The notes beneath the pieces were generated by a model. It did no database searches and had not been told where the DNA came from. It saw only the letters and a list, made by a program, of their open reading frames with translations. From a bacterium (GTDB taxonomy: Bacteria; Bdellovibrionota_C; UBA2361; OMII01): a stretch of DNA of 6,327 nucleotides. Each line of letters begins with the position of its first letter. Position 1 is the first letter of the stretch. The translations under genes were made by a program, and so were the position numbers. The stretch is from assembly GCA_017853915.1 (NCBI GenBank), contig JAFMIS010000151.1, positions 1-6,327 on the forward strand, written 5' to 3'. Positions 1 to 6,327 of the stretch are shown piece by piece.

Positions 1-68
1 ACAGTTAGTGTGGGACCCCAATGTGCCCTCACAGTCTGTGGGCTTCAAATTCCTATGCAGCGTCTTTA

Positions 69-1265
69 CTATGAGATCCTCTCATTTTGAGGATCACCAT
101 AAACGGCATGTTTTAGTTTCTTCAGTGGCGGCGCGACCCGTTTAACTAAGGCGTGCCGTAGACGCCCCACGACCGACGGTCGGAATATATAGCGGTGCGA
201 GTGCGTGCGGACTTTTGACGCCCAGATAAGCTTATGCCGGGCTTTCGCCCCCAGGAAGTCGTAATACAGAACATCGTCCTTCGCTAAATCGCTCAATGTC
301 GCCCGCATCAGGAGTTGGCCGGGGGAACACTTTGAGAAATTTTCATCGTACGTGACCTTGGGCGAATAAAATCGCCTGTTCATCTGGAGCCCTATTTCCA
401 TCGCTACGGGAGCCCCGTTTACATTAAGAGCATGTAAGCGCAAATGCCCGGCTTGACCGGCCCTTTGAAGCGCTGCTCTATAGAATTGAATCGCTGCCGG
501 ATTAAGCCCGATCGCGCCACCATTCCTTCCTTTCCATCCAGCTGCCTCCATTTCAAGGAAGGAATTGAAGAAGGCTGGATCGAAACCTTGAATAGTTGTG
601 GTCGAAACCGTCCCGTGAGATTCCAGTTTTTTGTAGTAGCTCTTTAATCGTGAGCGAGAGTTGGCGTAACGCCGTGGACAATTTCGAAAGGGATCCTCAA
701 CTTCCTCCGACAGCTCTAGGTAGGGGCTGAGCAACGTGGGCCACGCTGCTGTCAGGTAGCCGTCCTGAGCCGCTTCCCGTGAAAGTACCTCGAATCCCCC
801 GTCATCCGGGGTATGGAGCGCCTCAATCACATCCCAGCTAGTATCCTCGCGCAGCAATTCCCACATCTTTTTGGCTGCCACATCCCGCTGAAAGGGGGCC
901 GCACACAGGTCGAAGCGACAGGAATGGATCCCTGAGAGACTTTGCAGGGTGCGGGCCGGGATCACACCAAAAAAGGCTCGTTTACGCGCCAAAGGGAGTA
1001 TGCCGATCAACTCACTGCCCCGACGAGCAGTGACAAGCACAGCGCGCCCGCCCGCCGCGAAGCTCTGGAGAAAAGCGCTAAACCAATACGGCTGCAGGAA
1101 TGGTTCCGCCGATGGCCCCCTGGAAACACACTGCTCCCACGCTGGGGCCAGGGCCTCAATATCCTCAACGCCTGATTCCGCAATGTACCCGGTTACATAC
1201 CTGCCTGCCTGTTCACTGTCCGATTCCTCTACGGACCTGGAGAAATCATGTCCTAACGCTTCCAT
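69..1265 (-). CDS. GNAT-fold acetyltransferase, CelD/BcsL family (Acetyltransf_6-like)
   Basis: A 398-residue cytosolic-looking protein with no signal peptide or membrane segment. It resembles the CelD/BcsL group of GNAT-fold acyltransferases, a family often found near cellulose and exopolysaccharide genes and distantly related to FemAB. Residues 22-180 form the variable N-terminal half, including a PFLQPYWFSAFLQSF segment (55-69) typical of the family. Residues about 200-350 carry the conserved half: a basic helix RSRLKSYYKKLE (204-215), EAAGWKGRNG (240-249), the FYRAAL helix (261-266), KVTYDENFSKCSPGQLLM (303-320) and YYDFLGAKARHKLIW (334-348). The tail (361-392) is basic. The ATG start has only a weak GGCGG upstream. 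The gene is transcribed divergently from the cardiolipin synthase gene. The acceptor substrate cannot be told from sequence; acyl transfer to a surface glycan or lipid is an inference. Family assignment is firm and the specific role unknown. Confidence 0.9.
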   Translation of the reverse strand: MEALGHDFSRSVEESDSEQAGRYVTGYIAESGVEDIEALAPAWEQCVSRGPSAEPFLQPYWFSAFLQSFAAGGRAVLVTARRGSELIGILPLARKRAFFGVIPARTLQSLSGIHSCRFDLCAAPFQRDVAAKKMWELLREDTSWDVIEALHTPDDGGFEVLSREAAQDGYLTAAWPTLLSPYLELSEEVEDPFRNCPRRYANSRSRLKSYYKKLESHGTVSTTTIQGFDPAFFNSFLEMEAAGWKGRNGGAIGLNPAAIQFYRAALQRAGQAGHLRLHALNVNGAPVAMEIGLQMNRRFYSPKVTYDENFSKCSPGQLLMRATLSDLAKDDVLYYDFLGAKARHKLIWASKVRTHSHRYIFRPSVVGRLRHALVKRVAPPLKKLKHAVYGDPQNERIS

Positions 1266-1403
1266 CTGACCGCCATACGCTAATATTGAGTTCGGTTCAC
1301 ATCCTATAGGGCCAAAACCAGTTGGATATGATCCTCAGCAGCCTAGCACTCACGCTCAGCCCACCTACTCGCCACGACCAAATCGTGCCAGACTGAGGCG
1401 GCA
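1266..1403. promoter_or_regulatory. divergent intergenic region between acetyltransferase and cardiolipin synthase
   Basis: These 138 bp separate two divergent genes and must hold the promoters of both unless one gene is read from elsewhere. Visible elements are a perfect 8-bp palindrome CCTATAGG (1303-1310) and a -10-like TATGAT (1327-1332) on the plus strand, without a convincing -35 at 16-18 bp. On the minus strand there is an AT-rich CAATAT (1283-1288), also without a good -35. The exact promoters are therefore not assigned. Confidence 0.4.
1395..1398 (+). promoter_or_regulatory. ribosome binding site of cardiolipin synthase gene
   Basis: GAGG lies 5 nt before the ATG at 1404. This supports that start, which also gives an N-terminus of the length expected for ClsA-type enzymes. 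Confidence 0.6.
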
Positions 1404-2843
1404 ATGGTTTATGAGTCAGCATTTCTAACCCTCCTGGCTATCGCCATATCGACCTTTCACCTGCTGGGCGCTCTCTCCGCCTTAGAAGCTCTCTACTACT
1501 CTCGCAGCTCACAGGGCGCTATTGCCTGGTGCCTCTTCCTCTGTATCTTCCCCTACGCGGGATTGCCCGCGTATTGGATCCTGGGGCGTTCCAAATTTAG
1601 GGGCTATCGAGAACAGCTTGAACACGTAGCGAAACATCAGTCTCGCGGCGTGGCGTGGTTTCACAACGTAGAGAACCACCACGCGGCTCAATCCACAGGG
1701 AATGACCCAGTAGCCCTGGCTCAATTCCTCGATGTCTGCGGTCGCCCCTGCGTGGGTGGCAACTCCGCTGAACTACTGATCGACGGAGAGGCCACATTCG
1801 CCGCCATTTTCGACGCCATAGACTCGGCCCGGCGAGACATTATGGCCGAGTTCTTTATAATTAAAGATGATCGTCTGGGATCTCTTTTCAAGACGAAGCT
1901 CCTCGACGCCGCTGCTCGTGGCGTTAAGGTATTCCTGATCTACGATGAGGTGGGCAGCCACACTCTACCTCGAAACTACTTGCGTGAATTACAAAACGCA
2001 GGCGTTAAGGTTACGCCTTTCGGAACTCGTCGGGGGCTGGCCAACTTTTTTCAGGTAAACTTTCGAAATCATCGAAAAATCGTCATCGTAGATGGTCAGG
2101 TTGCTTTTCTGGGCGGGCTCAATGTCGGCGACGAATACATGGGACGTCATACTCGATTCAAACGTTGGCGCGACACACATATCAAACTTAGTGGACCCAC
2201 GGTCAGCCAGGCGCTGCGAGTCTTTGCGAGTGACTGGGTATGGGCAACTGGCGCGGGCCCGGATATTGAGCTGACAGAGCCGACACCCACCGGAAATCTA
2301 GCGATAGCGACCTTTGGCACAGGGCCTGCTGATGAATATGACCGGTGCATCCTCTTCTTTTTACACTGCATTACTTCAGCCCGTTCGCGAGTATGGATCT
2401 CGAGCCCTTATTTTGTGCCTGATGACGCGCTTCTGAGCGCGCTGCAACTCGCGGCACTGAGAGGGGTGGATGTTCGGCTCATTCTACCGGCCAAGCGCGA
2501 TCACTACCTGGTATGGCTCGCTTCCTTCTTTTTCGTTCCTGCAGTCACCCGCTACGGCGTCAAAGCATATCGCTACCACGACGGCTTTCTACACCAGAAG
2601 GCTCTCGTAATTGACGACTCTATCAGCGCGATCGGAAGCGTAAACTTTGATAATCGCTCATTTCGGCTAAATTTTGAGGCTACCAGCGTGCTTTGTAACC
2701 AAGCATTTACCGAAAAAGTAGCCTCGATGCTAAGCAACGATATGGCCTCGTCGCGCGATGTATCAGCCGAACGTTTTGAGGATCTGCCGTGGTGGCTCAG
2801 ATTAGCGGCTAAATTCGCGCGGCTGTTCGCGCCAGTGTTGTAG
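1404..2843 (+). CDS. cls: cardiolipin synthase, ClsA type (phospholipase D superfamily)
   Basis: Inner-membrane enzyme of 479 residues, close to the roughly 485 of E. coli ClsA. ClsA-type enzymes make cardiolipin by transferring a phosphatidyl group between two phosphatidylglycerol molecules, releasing glycerol. Two N-terminal hydrophobic segments (about 4-30 and 37-60), with SSQGAIAWCLFLCIFPYAGLPAYWILG between and within them, match the PLDc_N membrane anchor. Both catalytic HKD motifs are intact: H223-K225-D230 (NHRKIVIVDG, followed by GGLN at 237-240) and H397-K399-D404 (LHQKALVIDD, followed by GSVN at 411-414). SSPYFVPDDALLSAL (333-347) begins the second PLD half and is typical of Cls. 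The C-terminus LPWWLRLAAKFARLFAPVL is an amphipathic helix of the kind seen in the family. The neighbours give no lipid operon, so the gene appears to be its own transcription unit. Frame and motifs show no sign of decay. Confidence 0.95.
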   Translation: MVYESAFLTLLAIAISTFHLLGALSALEALYYSRSSQGAIAWCLFLCIFPYAGLPAYWILGRSKFRGYREQLEHVAKHQSRGVAWFHNVENHHAAQSTGNDPVALAQFLDVCGRPCVGGNSAELLIDGEATFAAIFDAIDSARRDIMAEFFIIKDDRLGSLFKTKLLDAAARGVKVFLIYDEVGSHTLPRNYLRELQNAGVKVTPFGTRRGLANFFQVNFRNHRKIVIVDGQVAFLGGLNVGDEYMGRHTRFKRWRDTHIKLSGPTVSQALRVFASDWVWATGAGPDIELTEPTPTGNLAIATFGTGPADEYDRCILFFLHCITSARSRVWISSPYFVPDDALLSALQLAALRGVDVRLILPAKRDHYLVWLASFFFVPAVTRYGVKAYRYHDGFLHQKALVIDDSISAIGSVNFDNRSFRLNFEATSVLCNQAFTEKVASMLSNDMASSRDVSAERFEDLPWWLRLAAKFARLFAPVL

Positions 2844-2861
2844 CGACGCTGAAGATACATC

Positions 2862-2883
2862 GCTCCGTACAACCGAGCTTTTT
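2862..2883 (+). terminator. weak intrinsic terminator candidate after cls
   Basis: GCTC (2862-2865) pairs with GAGC (2875-2878), followed directly by five T residues (2879-2883), 18 nt after the cls stop. The stem is only 4 bp, plus one inner G-C pair beyond a mismatch, so it would be weak. Position and T tract are right for a terminator. Confidence 0.35.
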
Positions 2884-3173
2884 CACAACCATATCCGTAT
2901 AAACCCCCAGCTTTCACGAAATACCGTAACACGATTTGCGGAAAGTAGATCTTTTTGGCCCAGAAAGCGGCAGCTACCTCGATCGGTTTCAGTGTGTATA
3001 ACTAGTACGAGTGCGTAAAACATGCGCCTGGTAGCGCGGCTGTGCAAAACCGTCTTGCTCCGAAACCAATACAAGAAAAGACACCTCAGGCCGAGAGCCC
3101 TCATCATCCTCACTCGTTGAAATACCTCCGGTCGGATCTACGAGAACCCTGCTTCCTCCTAAAAGCAACCATG

Positions 3174-3188
3174 CGTAAGGTACTTACG
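3174..3188. repeat. perfect inverted repeat CGTAAG-GTA-CTTACG
   Basis: Six-base arms flank a 3-base centre, 108 nt before the propeller gene start. It is symmetrical enough to be a protein-binding operator half-site pair or a small RNA hairpin. No T tract follows, so it is not an intrinsic terminator. Its AAGGT centre is shared with the stem-loop at 5953-5969. Confidence 0.35.
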
Positions 3189-3240
3189 TTCCAGCGCAAA
3201 AGCGCCGAACACTTTATCGAGCCGCACAACAGGCCGATGA

Positions 3241-3279
3241 TCTCCTTTCGGAGAGACTAAAGGTCGGGCACCCCTCGAC
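3241..3279 (+). promoter_or_regulatory. two small hairpins in the 5' leader of the propeller gene
   Basis: TCTCC (3241-3245) pairs with GGAGA (3250-3254) around a 4-nt loop. GTCGGG (3263-3268) pairs with CTCGAC (3274-3279), including one G-U pair, around a 5-nt loop. The second ends 17 nt before the GTG start and could influence translation initiation. Both are short and may be chance. Confidence 0.25.
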
Positions 3280-3296
3280 GCAACTCAGGCAACAAG

Positions 3297-4292
3297 GTGG
3301 ACTTAAAGTTTTCGTCGCTGCGCATTCGATTCTTTACCAGCCAGGCCATCCTCGAGGCGAGGCGAACCGCCATTCACCTCATCACAATGTTTGTGATACC
3401 CCTAGCCTCATGCGCACCAATCTCATCAGACTCTTCGCCCCGAGGGGAAGACTCAGGGAATTTTTGGTCGATAGCTGTCGTGACAACGGATACAGTCTCA
3501 ACTCTATCAAAAGAAGTCTCAGCAGCGACCACTGTGCTGCCAGCGAGTCTCGTATTGTCTCCGCCGACTTCGTTCATCGCAGATCCATTCATCGTCAAGG
3601 GACCATCACAATGGCAGCTTTTTTTTGAACTCTTTAACACCCAAACCAAAAAAGGTGAGATCGGCTTAGCGGAGAGCAACGACCTGCAGCACTGGAGTTT
3701 TAAACAAGTTGTGCTCAGAGAGCCTTTTCACCTCTCCTATCCATTCGTATTTACGTATAGGGGGCATCACTACATGGTGCCTGAGAGTCGACAGAATCAC
3801 TCTATTCGGCTCTATCGGGCCACACGCTATCCAACAGAGTGGATGCTTGAGCGAACTCTGATTCGAGGAAATTTCTCCGATTCTTCTCTCGTTTATTATA
3901 AAGGCCTGTGGTGGCTATTCACCTGCCAGGCCCCCTACTCCCTGCACATCTTCTACGCTTCCTCGCCACAGGGTCCCTGGAAACCGCACGTGCTAAACCC
4001 AATCTATCTAAATGACCCTAGTCGGGCTCGGCCAGGCGGCCGACCACTCATACTACATGGGAAACTCGTCCGCTTCGTTCAAGATAATCGCCACGGCTAC
4101 GGCAAGGCTCTGCGCGCGATGGAGGTCAAAACTCTCACCCCTAGCTCATTTAGTGAGCATCCTTTAGCGCCAGACCCTCTATTGCAAGCTCATGGCTCTG
4201 GGTGGGCGCGAAATGGCATGCATCACCTCTCAGCTGTGCACCTCCCCGATCAATCTCTCGTAGTTGCGGTGGATGGGAGTGGCTCGCCGTAA
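3297..4292 (+). CDS. GINT1 N-terminal-like beta-propeller protein, probable lipoprotein
   Basis: A 331-residue protein whose residues 57-326 match the propeller domain named after glucosamine inositolphosphorylceramide transferase 1 (GINT1_N-like), a five-bladed fold related to GH43/GH32-type glycosidases. Blade-type repeats are visible: FIADPFIVKGPSQWQLFFEL (93-112), SYPFVFTYRGHHYMVPES (147-164), DSSLVYYKGLWWLFTC (195-210), RPGGRPLILHGKLVRFVQD (245-263) and GMHHLSAVHLPDQSLVVAVD (307-326). GEIGLAESNDLQHW (120-133) and REPFHLSYP (141-149) are strong family signatures. Unusually, the domain follows a leader with RR (22-23), a hydrophobic stretch and a lipobox LASC (36-39). This predicts cleavage before Cys39 and attachment to a membrane. 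The start is a GTG with weak CAGG 7 nt upstream; the next in-frame ATG (3387) would leave too short a leader. The C-terminus stops right after the last blade, so no transferase domain is attached. Activity is unknown: glycan binding or processing is an inference. Confidence 0.85.
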   Translation: MDLKFSSLRIRFFTSQAILEARRTAIHLITMFVIPLASCAPISSDSSPRGEDSGNFWSIAVVTTDTVSTLSKEVSAATTVLPASLVLSPPTSFIADPFIVKGPSQWQLFFELFNTQTKKGEIGLAESNDLQHWSFKQVVLREPFHLSYPFVFTYRGHHYMVPESRQNHSIRLYRATRYPTEWMLERTLIRGNFSDSSLVYYKGLWWLFTCQAPYSLHIFYASSPQGPWKPHVLNPIYLNDPSRARPGGRPLILHGKLVRFVQDNRHGYGKALRAMEVKTLTPSSFSEHPLAPDPLLQAHGSGWARNGMHHLSAVHLPDQSLVVAVDGSGSP

Positions 4293-4316
4293 TCAGTGAG
4301 CCGTCAGATCACACAC

Positions 4317-4334
4317 GCGCCCGAGCCGGGGCGC
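4317..4334. terminator. GC-rich hairpin between convergent genes, possible bidirectional terminator
   Basis: GCGCCC (4317-4322) pairs perfectly with GGGCGC (4329-4334) around a 6-nt loop, in the 49-bp gap between two converging genes. It begins 24 nt after the plus-strand stop and 7 nt after the minus-strand stop. Neither side has a T tract, so it is not a canonical intrinsic terminator; position is the main argument. Confidence 0.35.
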
Positions 4335-4341
4335 CGGAATG

Positions 4342-5817
4342 TTACGCTGGAACTGAAACCTTTAACGCGCCCGAAATGGCTGTTTCACTATTCGCGGTCT
4401 GGGCGAAGACCAACAGCTTCTTTGCCTTAATCTTCTTCGTCTTCAACACCAGAGAGAACTTTCCATCGGCATCGGTCATAACCAGAACAATCTTCGCGTT
4501 CAGGGAGATCCTGACAACCTCTCCTGCTATTGGCTTGAGCGATGCCGACAACAATTGCCCCTTCAACTTGAGCGCTTTGCGATCCTTGCTGAATGACCGC
4601 TTTAGAGTCAAAGACGCGTTGACAAGGTTAGGGCGCAGCTGCTCATCAGCAACACACTTACCAACAGAAGCGAGCAGCTTGTTTATCTGAGCCACGCTCG
4701 CCGCGGAGAAGTACGTCTTTGGCCCGATATTTGGATACATGAGACTTGCTGGGTCAGTAGAATCATGCTGAGCGCCCAAGCTATGTCCAATCTCATGCGC
4801 GAATATCGCGACGTTTAAAACACGCGACAGATTTTGAGTGAGCCCATACGCGCTCGCCGATGCCCAACAGATTGCCCCGATGTACGACAACCCAACAGTG
4901 TTGCCATCGAGATTCTTACCCGTAAAGAGGTGCTTAAGGTCTACGTCTTGATCGAACGTAAGAGGGGCAAAACCCATATTGGCGGGATTCTCTGGATTCT
5001 TCGCGAACGACGCCAAAAGCTTGCTCGCGTCAGTTTCGACATATGGAGAGGTAGTTGTGTATACGTGTTGGCGAACGATGCTAAAACGAATTCCCATCTG
5101 TCGGTCGTAGATCGCCTCAGCCGCATTTATGATGGCCGCGATCTCTACATTACTGTTCTCGCCATATTGGGCGTACCACTCTGGATCAGCATCAGTGCTG
5201 ATTGTCACCACTCGATAAGTCTCAACACTTGGCTCTATCGCTGAAGCCGCGGCCACTCTCGTCTCAGCACCGTGCGTCGTATGCTCCGAACCACAATCCT
5301 TACCTAGAAACGCAGCGCTCGGCTTGCTGGCAACGCGCACCTTCATGTCATTCTTAGCGCTCAGCGCGAATTGCACCGAAAATACTCTTCGATGACTCTT
5401 TCGAGAACCAAGAGCCGGCCCCGCGAATTGCACCTTAACCTGATTATCGATAACCGAGGCCGCTACCGGCACATTCCGATTCTCCGCGCGTCTTCCCATC
5501 AGGGTCGCAGTTCCGCGAAACAAAACGGGAACCTTACGATCCTTTACGCACACGCCTTGGGCGTTAACGAAACATGCCTCAGCGCTTGGAAGTTTTCTTT
5601 TGTTGAGGACGATAGCAACATTCCCCAATCCGTACATGTTTCGAACTGAGAGCTTCACAGGCGCGAAGTGTCGACCAAACGCAGCTGGAGTATGCGCCTC
5701 CCGAACAAGATACGCGGAGTTTACGCGCGCGTTCGATCGAAACGGATTTTCCGCAAAGCTCGTGAGAGGACTCGCGACGAAAAAGGCTATTAGAGCTATA
5801 AGTGACGCGTTGCGCAT
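4342..5817 (-). CDS. secreted reprolysin-like zinc metallopeptidase (M12B-like, metzincin)
   Basis: Exported zinc endopeptidase of 491 residues. I start at the ATG at 5815-5817, because it gives a classic signal peptide: MRN, then hydrophobic SLIALIAFFVASPLTSFA, with likely cleavage after Ala22. A GTG at 5871 would add 18 residues in front and is less likely. Residues 23-180 form a propeptide-like region with C82 and C90, ending near LGKDCGSEH (172-180). The catalytic domain (about 199-388) begins with VVTISTDADPEWYAQYG and contains an IINAAEAIYDRQMGIRFSIV helix-strand, as in bacterial M12B-like enzymes. The zinc site HEIGHSLGAQHD (341-352) supplies H341, E342, H345 and H351, and the Met-turn SLMYP follows (M360). 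Residues 399-491 look like a beta-sandwich tail resembling carboxypeptidase-regulatory or Ig-like domains (PIAGEVVRISLN, TDADGKFSLVL). All catalytic residues are present. Substrate is unknown; an extracellular or outer-surface role is inferred. Confidence 0.92.
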   Translation of the reverse strand: MRNASLIALIAFFVASPLTSFAENPFRSNARVNSAYLVREAHTPAAFGRHFAPVKLSVRNMYGLGNVAIVLNKRKLPSAEACFVNAQGVCVKDRKVPVLFRGTATLMGRRAENRNVPVAASVIDNQVKVQFAGPALGSRKSHRRVFSVQFALSAKNDMKVRVASKPSAAFLGKDCGSEHTTHGAETRVAAASAIEPSVETYRVVTISTDADPEWYAQYGENSNVEIAAIINAAEAIYDRQMGIRFSIVRQHVYTTTSPYVETDASKLLASFAKNPENPANMGFAPLTFDQDVDLKHLFTGKNLDGNTVGLSYIGAICWASASAYGLTQNLSRVLNVAIFAHEIGHSLGAQHDSTDPASLMYPNIGPKTYFSAASVAQINKLLASVGKCVADEQLRPNLVNASLTLKRSFSKDRKALKLKGQLLSASLKPIAGEVVRISLNAKIVLVMTDADGKFSLVLKTKKIKAKKLLVFAQTANSETAISGALKVSVPA

Positions 5818-5952
5818 GTATACATATCCGCTGCGATAGGCCGAATGCTTCCGGTAGGTTAGGGCCGACACTAATCCGGCACATAAGTAGAAGCTTCAGG
5901 TGGTTAGCTGAGCCTGACGCGGCTTGTAGCACAGCGAACCTCGCACCTCGTT

Positions 5953-5969
5953 CTACGAAGGTTTCGTAG
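5953..5969. promoter_or_regulatory. perfect 17-bp stem-loop CTACGAA-GGT-TTCGTAG
   Basis: Seven-base arms flank a 3-base centre, 15 bp past the stop of the small lipoprotein gene and about 135 bp upstream of the metallopeptidase start. No T tract follows on either strand, so an operator for the metallopeptidase gene is as likely as a terminator or mRNA 3' stabilising hairpin for the lipoprotein gene. The symmetry is clear in the sequence; the function is inferred. Confidence 0.45.
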
Positions 5970-5984
5970 CGGCTGTCCCTTCAA

Positions 5985-6296
5985 TCAGAAAATCGCGCTC
6001 ACCAGCCAGCCGACGGCTCGGAAAGGAAAGCCCACGATGTCAGCCACAGCCCCCCAAAAGCTCACCTGCTCCGAATCTTCAACGGGCCCTTGAAAATCCT
6101 CATCGTGATGCGGATCAGACGAGTGTGGCTCTATCGCCTCAGGACGAATCATGGCCCTCTGCTCAGACTGCACGATCAGATCGTTTTGAGTGGGTTGTCG
6201 CGAGTTATGAGGTGGCTCGGTAACGATCGGGGGCACGGGCGTGCATGCCATGGCAAGGCAGAGAACGAGGCCCTTTACAATTCGCACCAGGCCCAT
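5985..6296 (-). CDS. small unrecognised probable lipoprotein
   Basis: I do not recognise this 103-residue protein. The chosen ATG (6294-6296) has an AGAGG ribosome binding site at the right distance. A TTG at 6312-6314 would add six residues, and the frame stays open to the window edge. The N-terminus MGLVRIVKG followed by LVLCLAMAC looks like a lipoprotein signal peptide with Cys18, though the lipobox (Ala-Met-Ala-Cys) departs from the usual Leu at -3. After it comes a proline-rich TPVPP stretch and a hydrophilic linker with a His/Asp/Glu cluster (56-67: EPHSSDPHHDED). The last 24 residues (80-103) are hydrophobic and aromatic, with FPFRAVGWLVSAIF at the very end, suggesting a second membrane contact. 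It lies upstream of the metallopeptidase on the same strand but is separated by 167 bp and a strong stem-loop, so co-transcription is doubtful. Confidence 0.7.
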   Translation of the reverse strand: MGLVRIVKGLVLCLAMACTPVPPIVTEPPHNSRQPTQNDLIVQSEQRAMIRPEAIEPHSSDPHHDEDFQGPVEDSEQVSFWGAVADIVGFPFRAVGWLVSAIF

Positions 6297-6301
6297 AACC
6301 C

Positions 6302-6306
6302 CCTCT
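6302..6306 (-). promoter_or_regulatory. ribosome binding site deciding the start of the small lipoprotein gene
   Basis: Reading the minus strand, AGAGG lies 5 nt before the ATG at 6296. It favours this ATG over the TTG six codons earlier, with which it would overlap the coding frame. Confidence 0.55.
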
Positions 6307-6327
6307 GTGATCAACGTGGACGCGATT

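Larger units (their letters stand above)
2844..3296. other. long non-coding gap between cls and the propeller gene
   Basis: I find no credible gene in these 453 bp. The open frames on either strand lack ribosome binding sites and recognisable composition or motifs. The longest plus-strand one (GTG at 3042 to TAA at 3258) ends 36 nt before the next gene in the same frame. Contents that can be seen are the weak terminator after cls, a -10-like TATAAC at 2997-3002 with no matching -35, an inverted repeat at 3174-3188, and two small hairpins at 3241-3254 and 3263-3279 just before the propeller gene. The stretch probably includes that gene's promoter and a 5' leader. Confidence 0.4.

Noticed and set aside
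1..68. Imperfect hairpin CC-T-CACA / TGTG-GG downstream of the acetyltransferase gene as a terminator
   Set aside because: The stem has a bulge and only six pairs, and no T tract follows on the minus strand. I see nothing else in these 68 bases.
3024..3070. tRNA-Cys-like string (GGTAGCGC, then TGCAAAACCGTCT)
   Set aside because: The anticodon arm pairs only 3-4 bp around an oversized loop, and there is no GTTCGA T-arm or acceptor stem. At most it is a chance resemblance or a worn remnant.
2573..3113. Minus-strand open frames overlapping the end of cls and the gap
   Set aside because: One lies largely antisense to the conserved second HKD region of cls. The other has no start signal and an Arg/Cys/Phe-rich translation typical of chance frames.
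3042..3260. 72-codon open frame, and a 29-codon ATG version starting at 3171
   Set aside because: Neither start has a ribosome binding site and the translation shows no domain, signal or membrane pattern. It is in the same frame as the propeller gene but is closed by TAA 36 nt before it.
5600..5932. Frames overlapping the start of the metallopeptidase gene on both strands
   Set aside because: The metallopeptidase has a clear signal peptide and domain structure in its own frame; the alternatives show none.

Overview
The window holds five protein-coding genes and no RNA gene, CRISPR array or insertion sequence that I can support. The host looks like a Gram-negative bacterium with moderate GC (roughly low-to-mid 50s %, by eye). 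The evidence is a ClsA-type cardiolipin synthase, two lipoprotein-like leaders and a secreted zinc metallopeptidase with a C-terminal beta-sandwich-like tail. This set would fit a proteobacterial or delta-proteobacteria-like lineage, but nothing here fixes the taxon.

Layout: (1) 69-1265, minus, a CelD/BcsL-type GNAT acetyltransferase. (2) A 138-bp divergent intergenic region. (3) 1404-2843, plus, cardiolipin synthase with two transmembrane segments and two complete HKD motifs. (4) A 453-bp non-coding stretch with a weak terminator-like hairpin at its start and a perfect short inverted repeat at 3174-3188. (5) 3297-4292, plus, a beta-propeller protein resembling the N-terminal domain of glucosamine inositolphosphorylceramide transferase (GINT1), here behind a lipoprotein-type leader. 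(6) A 49-bp convergent gap with a GC-rich hairpin. (7) 4342-5817, minus, a secreted reprolysin-like (M12B-like) metallopeptidase. (8) A gap containing a perfect 17-bp stem-loop at 5953-5969. (9) 5985-6296, minus, a small unrecognised probable lipoprotein.

The genes do not form one operon, because orientation switches three times. The shared theme is the cell envelope and surface: membrane phospholipid synthesis, acyl transfer of a kind often tied to polysaccharide, a carbohydrate-type propeller protein, and exported proteins. No pathway linking them can be demonstrated from sequence alone. The points most worth a second look are the lipoprotein-type leader on the GINT1-like propeller and a possible cysteine switch in the metallopeptidase. 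The two AAGGT-centred inverted repeats and the small lipoprotein's His/Asp cluster come next.
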